Assembly: GCA_020632915.1 (NCBI GenBank)
Contig: JACKEP010000030.1
Coordinates: forward strand, 1-59,105
Reading direction: 5' to 3'
DNA length: 59,105 nucleotides
Source: Alphaproteobacteria bacterium
GTDB taxonomy: Bacteria; Myxococcota_A; UBA796; GCA-2862545
Part shown: positions 54,761 to 59,105 of the stretch, piece after piece
Numbering within the stretch: the stretch's first letter is position 1
Layout: every line of letters begins with the position of its first letter
Translations under genes and position numbers: made by a program
Notes under the pieces: generated by a model
What the model saw: only the letters and a program-made list of their open reading frames with translations
Told to the model about the DNA's origin: nothing
The model's database searches: none

Positions 54761-55531
54761 TCAGCGGGTCCAGCGCTTGAGCAGGGCGTCGGAGATCTCG
54801 GCCGGGTGGCCGTGCCAGCGCATCTGCCCGTCGACGACGAGGTAGGCGTGGGGCACGCCGGCGTTGCCGAGCGCCGCGACCGTGCTCGCCGGGACCACGG
54901 CGTTGGCGAACGTGATGTGGTCGTCGGCGAGGAACTTGCGCGCCGCGGCCTCCGCCGTGCCGCGCGACAGCGTGGTGAGGCCCACCACCTCGAGGCCCCG
55001 ACTCCCCCACGTCTCCGCGGTCTGCTGCAGCTCGGGCATGTGGCGTCGGCAGTGGGGGCACCACAGCTCCCAGGCGATGTACAGCTGCGTGTGACGGGCG
55101 CCTGCGGTGCCCTGGAGCCACCGCGCCCCGCGCAACGGCGCCACCGGACGCTGGGCCGCCTCCATGTTCGCCAGGACGGTGCGCGCCTGGGCGAGCTCGC
55201 GGGGCGACGCCCCGGCCTCCTCCCAGCGCGCGAGCGCCGCCTTCGCCCCGGCCACGTCGCCCACATCGAGGGCGGCCTGCACGGCGCGCGCGAGCGGCGC
55301 CGCCGCGTCGATGCGCACGGAGGGCTTGGTGTCGAGCGCCGCCTGGACGGCGGCCTCCTCGGCGGCCTCACGCGCCTGGGCACGCGCCGCGGCGGCGGCT
55401 GCCTCGGCTGCGAACGCGCTCGGCGCGGGTCGCGACGACACAGGGGCCGGGCCGGCGGGCGCCGGTGCACCGCTGCACGCCGCGATCATCCCCGCCATCA
55501 CCCCCCACGCCACGATCCTGCTGCCCGCCAT
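54761..55531 (-). CDS. Thioredoxin-like lipoprotein
   Basis: This 256-residue protein has a signal peptide with lipobox IAAC (cysteine about residue 19), an Ala-rich helical linker (30-125), and a thioredoxin-fold domain (about 130-256) with the redox motif WCPHC and a later Pro in NAGVPHAYLVV. It should reduce or exchange disulfides in the periplasm, like TlpA or ResA. ATG at 55531 is chosen because it begins the signal peptide. It converges on the DUF4010 gene, with 9 bp between stops. Confidence 0.84.
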   Translation of the reverse strand: MAGSRIVAWGVMAGMIAACSGAPAPAGPAPVSSRPAPSAFAAEAAAAAARAQAREAAEEAAVQAALDTKPSVRIDAAAPLARAVQAALDVGDVAGAKAALARWEEAGASPRELAQARTVLANMEAAQRPVAPLRGARWLQGTAGARHTQLYIAWELWCPHCRRHMPELQQTAETWGSRGLEVVGLTTLSRGTAEAAARKFLADDHITFANAVVPASTVAALGNAGVPHAYLVVDGQMRWHGHPAEISDALLKRWTR

Positions 55532-55564
55532 CGGTGTCCCCTTGCCGGCGGGATTCAAGCACGC

Positions 55565-55576
55565 GATCGATCGATC
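55565..55576. repeat. Three tandem GATC sites
   Basis: GATCGATCGATC is a run of three GATC sites in the 61 bp between the thioredoxin-like lipoprotein gene and the DUF2156 gene, 34 bp upstream of the lipoprotein start and thus likely in its promoter region. Confidence 0.5.
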
Positions 55577-55592
55577 GTCCACGTCGACCGCG

Positions 55593-56660
55593 TCAGTACA
55601 GCCCCCACATGCGACAGCCCCGGTACAGCGCCCACACCCCCAGGTGGGGCGACGCCACGAAGTACACCGGCGCCCAGCGCGGACGGAACTTGTCCTTGAA
55701 CGCCACCAGTCGCCGGAACCCGAACACCCGGTTGCCCAGCTCCGTCGCGTAGAGGAGGCGGAACACGCGGGTGAGCAGGGGGTGCTCGCGCGTGATCGGG
55801 ACGCCGGCCATCGGGCAGGGTCCGAGCGACAGCCCCGTGGCGCCCTCGTCCCGCAGCGCCGTCGCGACCTCGCAGATCAGGTGCTCCATCACCCCCGCGG
55901 GCGCGTCGGGGCGTCGCGCCATCACGTCCACGCCGTGCTCGCCGGGCGCGCCGGGCACCACGGTGACGAAGGCCTCCACGCCGCGGGACGAGCGCGCCAC
56001 GACGTAGCGGCGGTCGTAAGGCCGATCGAGGCACGGGGACCCGACGAGGAGCTTCATCCGCCAGCTCGGGCGCTTGCTCGCGAGCCACGCCGCGTGCACC
56101 GCCGCCAGCGCGTCGCGCACTGCGTCGACGCCGACGTCCACCTCGACGACCTCCACGCCCCGCCGACGGCTGCGGTTGCGCATCTGCCGCACGTGCGCGA
56201 ACCGTCCGCCCTGCAGCGTGAACCCGGGCAGGTCGATCCAGGCCTCGATCCCCACCTGCACAGGGGTGAAGCCCACGGCGCGCGCCTCGTCGAGCTCGTC
56301 GGGCCGCACGGGGAACGCCAGCTGGCGCACGATGCCGCGGGCGCGGGTGTGATCGACCCACGCAGCGAGCAGCGCCCCCTTGCGCCCGTGCGCTGCGTTG
56401 AGCCCGCCCACGGCGAACGCCGTCCGGCCCCGGTGTTCCCAGCCGATCACGTCGCCGTCCACGACGGTGTGGTGGATGCCGTCCTCCAGGGCCAGGTAGG
56501 CCTCGGGGTGGCGCGCGCCGCGTCGGACCCGGTCGACCACGGCGTCCGCGCGACCTGCAGGGGCCTGCACGTGCGTGCCGTCGAGGGCCTCCACCACGGC
56601 ACCCGGCAGGGCCAGCAGCGCGCGGAGCAGGCGGTCGAGGCGATCGGGCAGCGTGGGCAT
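55593..56660 (-). CDS. DUF2156 (lysylphosphatidylglycerol synthase C-terminal-like) protein
   Basis: This 355-residue protein has a GNAT-like fold domain of the DUF2156/LPG_synthase_C family. Features are RQMRNRSRRRGVEVVEVD, WLASKRPSWRM and a C-terminal FRRLVAFKDKFRPRWAPVYFV, which is typical. Family members transfer amino acids from charged tRNA to lipids or act in related transfer reactions. No membrane segments are obvious here, so a full MprF-like flippase is absent. ATG at 56660 gives the complete domain. The frame is open upstream, but that stretch is antisense to holB. Confidence 0.78.
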   Translation of the reverse strand: MPTLPDRLDRLLRALLALPGAVVEALDGTHVQAPAGRADAVVDRVRRGARHPEAYLALEDGIHHTVVDGDVIGWEHRGRTAFAVGGLNAAHGRKGALLAAWVDHTRARGIVRQLAFPVRPDELDEARAVGFTPVQVGIEAWIDLPGFTLQGGRFAHVRQMRNRSRRRGVEVVEVDVGVDAVRDALAAVHAAWLASKRPSWRMKLLVGSPCLDRPYDRRYVVARSSRGVEAFVTVVPGAPGEHGVDVMARRPDAPAGVMEHLICEVATALRDEGATGLSLGPCPMAGVPITREHPLLTRVFRLLYATELGNRVFGFRRLVAFKDKFRPRWAPVYFVASPHLGVWALYRGCRMWGLY

Positions 56661-56739
56661 GGCCCGGTCCTTATGACGGCAGCGGATCGGCGTCCGTCCG
56701 CGGCCCCCCTGCGACGCCCGGACCGGATACGTCGCCGCC

Positions 56740-57777
56740 ATGTCCGAGCTGACCGCCATCGTGGGACACGACGCCGTCCTGCACCGCCTGCGCGACGCCC
56801 TGGCCCGCGACCGGCTCCACCACGCGCTGCTGCTGGAGGGGCCGCAGGGCGTGGGCAAGCACACCGTCGCCCGTTGGCTCGCCCTGGCGGGCACCTGCGA
56901 GCGCTTCGACCCCGCGCGCGGTCCGTGCGGCGCCTGCCCGACGTGCAGCCGCGTGCTCGCCGGCGTGCACCCCGACGTGATCGCGGTCGGCCCCGACCCC
57001 GACAAGGCCACGCCCACCATCCCCGTCGCGCGGATCCGCGAGGTGGTGCGCGCCGCGGCGTTCCACCGCTACGGCGCGGCCCGTCGCTTCGTCGTCGTCG
57101 ACCCGGCCGAGGCCATGGGCCCTGCGGCGGCGAACGCGCTGCTCAAGACCCTCGAGGAGCCCCCCGAGGGCACCCACTTCGTGCTCGTGGCCACCCACGT
57201 CACCGCCCTGCTCCCCACCATCGTGAGCCGCTGCCAGCTGTTCCGCCTCACGCCGGTGGACGAGGCCGAGCTCACGGCGTGGCTCACGTCCCGTGGCCTC
57301 GACGACGCCGCACGCCTCGCCCGCCTGTCGGGCGGCTGCCCGGGCCACGCCCTGTCGCTGGCCGACGGTGGCCTCGACGCGCGCAAGGACCTTCGCGACC
57401 AGGTGCTCGGGGCCCTCGCCGGCGACCTGCAGGGCATCTTCGACCTGTCCGAGGCGCTCACGAAGGGACGTCGCCAGGACTGGACACCGCGCGTCGAGGC
57501 GGTCCTCGGCCTGCTGGAGGAGCTGCTCCGCGACACGGTCGTCGTGGCCGCCGCGCCCCAGTCCGGGCTGCTCCACGACGACCTCGCCGGCCCCCTCGCC
57601 CACTGGGCCACCGCCTTGTGGCCGTCGGGCGTCACCACGTGCCAGCGCGCCCTGCACGAGGCCCGACGCGATCTCGATCTGAACGTCACCGGCAAGACGG
57701 CCCTCGACGCGCTGCTCACCCGCGTGGCCACCGAGCTCGGCGCCGCCCGCAAGGCCACCGCGCCGTCGCCCGCCTGA
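56740..57777 (+). CDS. holB: DNA polymerase III subunit delta'
   Basis: This 345-residue clamp-loader subunit has a P-loop-like GPQGVGKHTVARWLA, a four-Cys zinc module (CERFDPARGPCGACPTC) and the Arg-finger motif VSRC, as in clamp-loader AAA+ proteins. NALLKTLEEPPEGTHFVL is the family signature. It works in the replisome to load the sliding clamp. ATG at 56740 has no clear Shine-Dalgarno. The start is 79 bp from the divergent DUF2156 start. Confidence 0.93.
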   Translation: MSELTAIVGHDAVLHRLRDALARDRLHHALLLEGPQGVGKHTVARWLALAGTCERFDPARGPCGACPTCSRVLAGVHPDVIAVGPDPDKATPTIPVARIREVVRAAAFHRYGAARRFVVVDPAEAMGPAAANALLKTLEEPPEGTHFVLVATHVTALLPTIVSRCQLFRLTPVDEAELTAWLTSRGLDDAARLARLSGGCPGHALSLADGGLDARKDLRDQVLGALAGDLQGIFDLSEALTKGRRQDWTPRVEAVLGLLEELLRDTVVVAAAPQSGLLHDDLAGPLAHWATALWPSGVTTCQRALHEARRDLDLNVTGKTALDALLTRVATELGAARKATAPSPA

Positions 57778-57800
57778 TCCCCGCGGGCGCGCCGGCCCGG

Positions 57801-58751
57801 TCAGCCCGTCGTCTCCGCCTCGCGCACGAAGCGGTTCCGCAGCACGCCGATCCGTTCGATCTCCAGCTCGACCACGCTGCCGGGTGCCGGGAAGCGGCCG
57901 AGCTCGAGCCCGCAGCCCGTGCCCACCGTGCCGCTGCCCATCACCTCGCCCGGGTGCAGCGTCTCGTCCTCGGACGCGTAGGCGAGCAGGCGCTCGAAGC
58001 GGTGGTACATCGCGCCGCTGTGGCCCTCAGACCAGGTCTCACCGTCCACACGCGCCGTCATGCGCAGGTCGTGGGGGTCGCCCACTTCATCGGCGGTGAC
58101 GATCCACGGTCCGAGCACGTTGCCGGTGTCGAAGTCCTTGGAGCGGGCGGGCCCGAGGTGGAACCCGGCGCCCATCTCGTCGGCCTGCACGTCGCGTGCG
58201 GTGACATCGTTGAAGACGGTCCAGCCGAACACGTGGTCGAGCGCCGTGTCGGGGTGCAGGTCGCGGCCCCCGTGCCCGATCACGCAGGCGAGCTCCAGCT
58301 CGTAGTCGAGCACCTGGGCGCCGCGGGGCCAGCGCACGTCCTGATCGTGACCGTGGGCGCTCAGGCGGTTGCCCTTGTAGAACAGCGGGCGCCGGTACCA
58401 GCGGTCGGGCACGCGGGCCAGGCCCGTGCGCTCCAGGGCCCAGGCGCCCACACGCCCGTAGCCGCGGCGCAGCGACTGGCGCATGCCGCCGACCATGTGG
58501 TCCTCGAACGCGAGGAAGTCGCGCAGCCGCACTGGGACGAGCGGCGGGTGCCACAGGGCCACCTCGCCGCGCCGGCAGGCCACGGGCCCCTGCGCCTCCA
58601 CCCCTCGGGCCGCGTCGAGCGCGGCGGGTCCGCCGGCCACGACCGCCAGGAGGTCGGACACGCCGTCGAGCACCACCACGCCGTCGTCGTCGCGCACGAC
58701 CACGGGGTGGGCGCCGGGACGATCCGGCAGACCGACCGTCGCGAGCCTCAC
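57801..58751 (-). CDS. Fumarylacetoacetase-family hydrolase
   Basis: This 316-residue enzyme matches the FAH family: VRLRDFLAFEDHMVGG, DYELELACVIGHGGRDL with the metal-binding Glu residues, FNDVTARDVQ, and KDFDTGNVLGPWIV. Related enzymes cleave C-C bonds of acylpyruvates or fumarylacetoacetate in aromatic degradation. The substrate is not evident. The start GTG at 58751 overlaps the stop of the upstream MBL gene (GTGA), so the two are made together. Confidence 0.88.
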   Translation of the reverse strand: MRLATVGLPDRPGAHPVVVRDDDGVVVLDGVSDLLAVVAGGPAALDAARGVEAQGPVACRRGEVALWHPPLVPVRLRDFLAFEDHMVGGMRQSLRRGYGRVGAWALERTGLARVPDRWYRRPLFYKGNRLSAHGHDQDVRWPRGAQVLDYELELACVIGHGGRDLHPDTALDHVFGWTVFNDVTARDVQADEMGAGFHLGPARSKDFDTGNVLGPWIVTADEVGDPHDLRMTARVDGETWSEGHSGAMYHRFERLLAYASEDETLHPGEVMGSGTVGTGCGLELGRFPAPGSVVELEIERIGVLRNRFVREAETTG

Positions 58752-59105
58752 CGCCCGTCCGTCCGCGCGCGCCGCGACCGGTAGGCGGCCATCAGCCCGA
58801 AGACGTGCCGTGCGTCGACTGGTCCGGTGACCCCGTCGAGCTCGCGGTAGAGCGCGTGGACGTTGGCCACGAGGCGCTCGTCCTCGTTCCAGTCGGCGAA
58901 GTCGCGGCCGTCGAGATCGAGGGCGGCCTGCAGTACGCCCAGCCCAGCGTCGTGGCGCTGGCGCACCTCGGTGGTGAGCCAGACCAGGTAGTCCCGGCAG
59001 CGGCGCACCTCGGCGAGCGTGGCAAGCGGCCCGTGCCCCGGGACCACGCGCTCGGGCGCCAGCGCCTCGATCGTGTCGCACGCCGCGATCCACTGGGACA
59101 CCGGC
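58748..59105 (-). CDS. Metallo-beta-lactamase fold hydrolase, C-terminal fragment
   Basis: The frame is open to the window edge and holds only the C-terminal part (118 full codons). A late MBL motif, ERVVPGHGPLAT, is visible, with the His of the zinc site, then a helical region (VRRCRDYLVWLTTEVRQRHD) typical of MBL C-termini. The N-terminal HxHxDH must lie beyond the window. The stop overlaps the start of the FAH-family gene, suggesting a small catabolic operon. Confidence 0.8.
   Translation of the reverse strand, partial: PVSQWIAACDTIEALAPERVVPGHGPLATLAEVRRCRDYLVWLTTEVRQRHDAGLGVLQAALDLDGRDFADWNEDERLVANVHALYRELDGVTGPVDARHVFGLMAAYRSRRARTDGR

Overview
This 59.1 kb window is GC-rich chromosomal DNA, almost fully coding. 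It carries about 50 protein genes and three tRNA genes. I see no rRNA, CRISPR array, insertion sequence, integrase or phage gene. Gene content points to a Gram-negative deltaproteobacterium-like organism, most likely of the phylum Myxococcota. The clues are an eukaryote-like Ser/Thr kinase and a PP2C phosphatase with proline-rich linkers and single membrane anchors, a Thr-Asp repeat surface lipoprotein, lipoproteins of PHP and thioredoxin type, a two-part RdgC-like protein, and strong G/C at codon third positions. The taxonomy is an inference; no marker gene here settles it. GTG and TTG starts are frequent, and many adjacent genes overlap by four bases (ATGA/GTGA).

Layout. 1-4474 is a housekeeping block on the minus strand: tRNA-Gln, prs, rplY, pth and the membrane pyrophosphatase hppA (cut by the window edge), with tRNA-Glu on the plus strand. 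4544-8646 has a MoxR ATPase/VWA pair divergent from a NYN-OST-HTH RNA-binding protein. 8761-14600 has SerA, a large PHP-domain lipoprotein and a divergent porin-like protein. 14646-20239 is a six-gene minus-strand operon: TPR membrane protein, exonuclease-WYL fusion, GT4 glycosyltransferase, Alg14-like and Alg13-like subunits, and a transmembrane Ser/Thr kinase. 20274-27995 holds queG, a phosphatidylcholine synthase-like enzyme, a Lon N-domain protein, a rhomboid protease, a methyltransferase, trxB and a PfkB sugar kinase.

28056-34977 has gamma-glutamyltransferase divergent from a transmembrane PP2C phosphatase, then a VWA protein coupled to a membrane protein. 34999-41900 has an MBL hydrolase, tRNA-Arg, the two-part RdgC, a protein with two Sm/Hfq-like segments, a frameshifted IF2_N-domain gene and a TPR protein. 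41982-45946 has a membrane subtilisin divergent from a caspase-like protein that lacks its catalytic cysteine, then the Thr-Asp lipoprotein. 46018-59105 has SppA, a Dam-like methylase, a thiolase, a 57-residue basic protein, an AllA-like protein, alanine dehydrogenase, an MgtC/DUF4010 membrane protein, a thioredoxin-like lipoprotein, a DUF2156 protein, HolB, a fumarylacetoacetase-family hydrolase and a partial MBL hydrolase.

No single known defence or biosynthetic island is present. The parts most worth following up are the glycosyltransferase/kinase operon with its exonuclease-WYL member, the cysteine-less caspase opposite a membrane subtilisin, the two-Sm-fold protein beside RdgC, and the NYN-OST-HTH gene with a palindrome at its ribosome-binding site.
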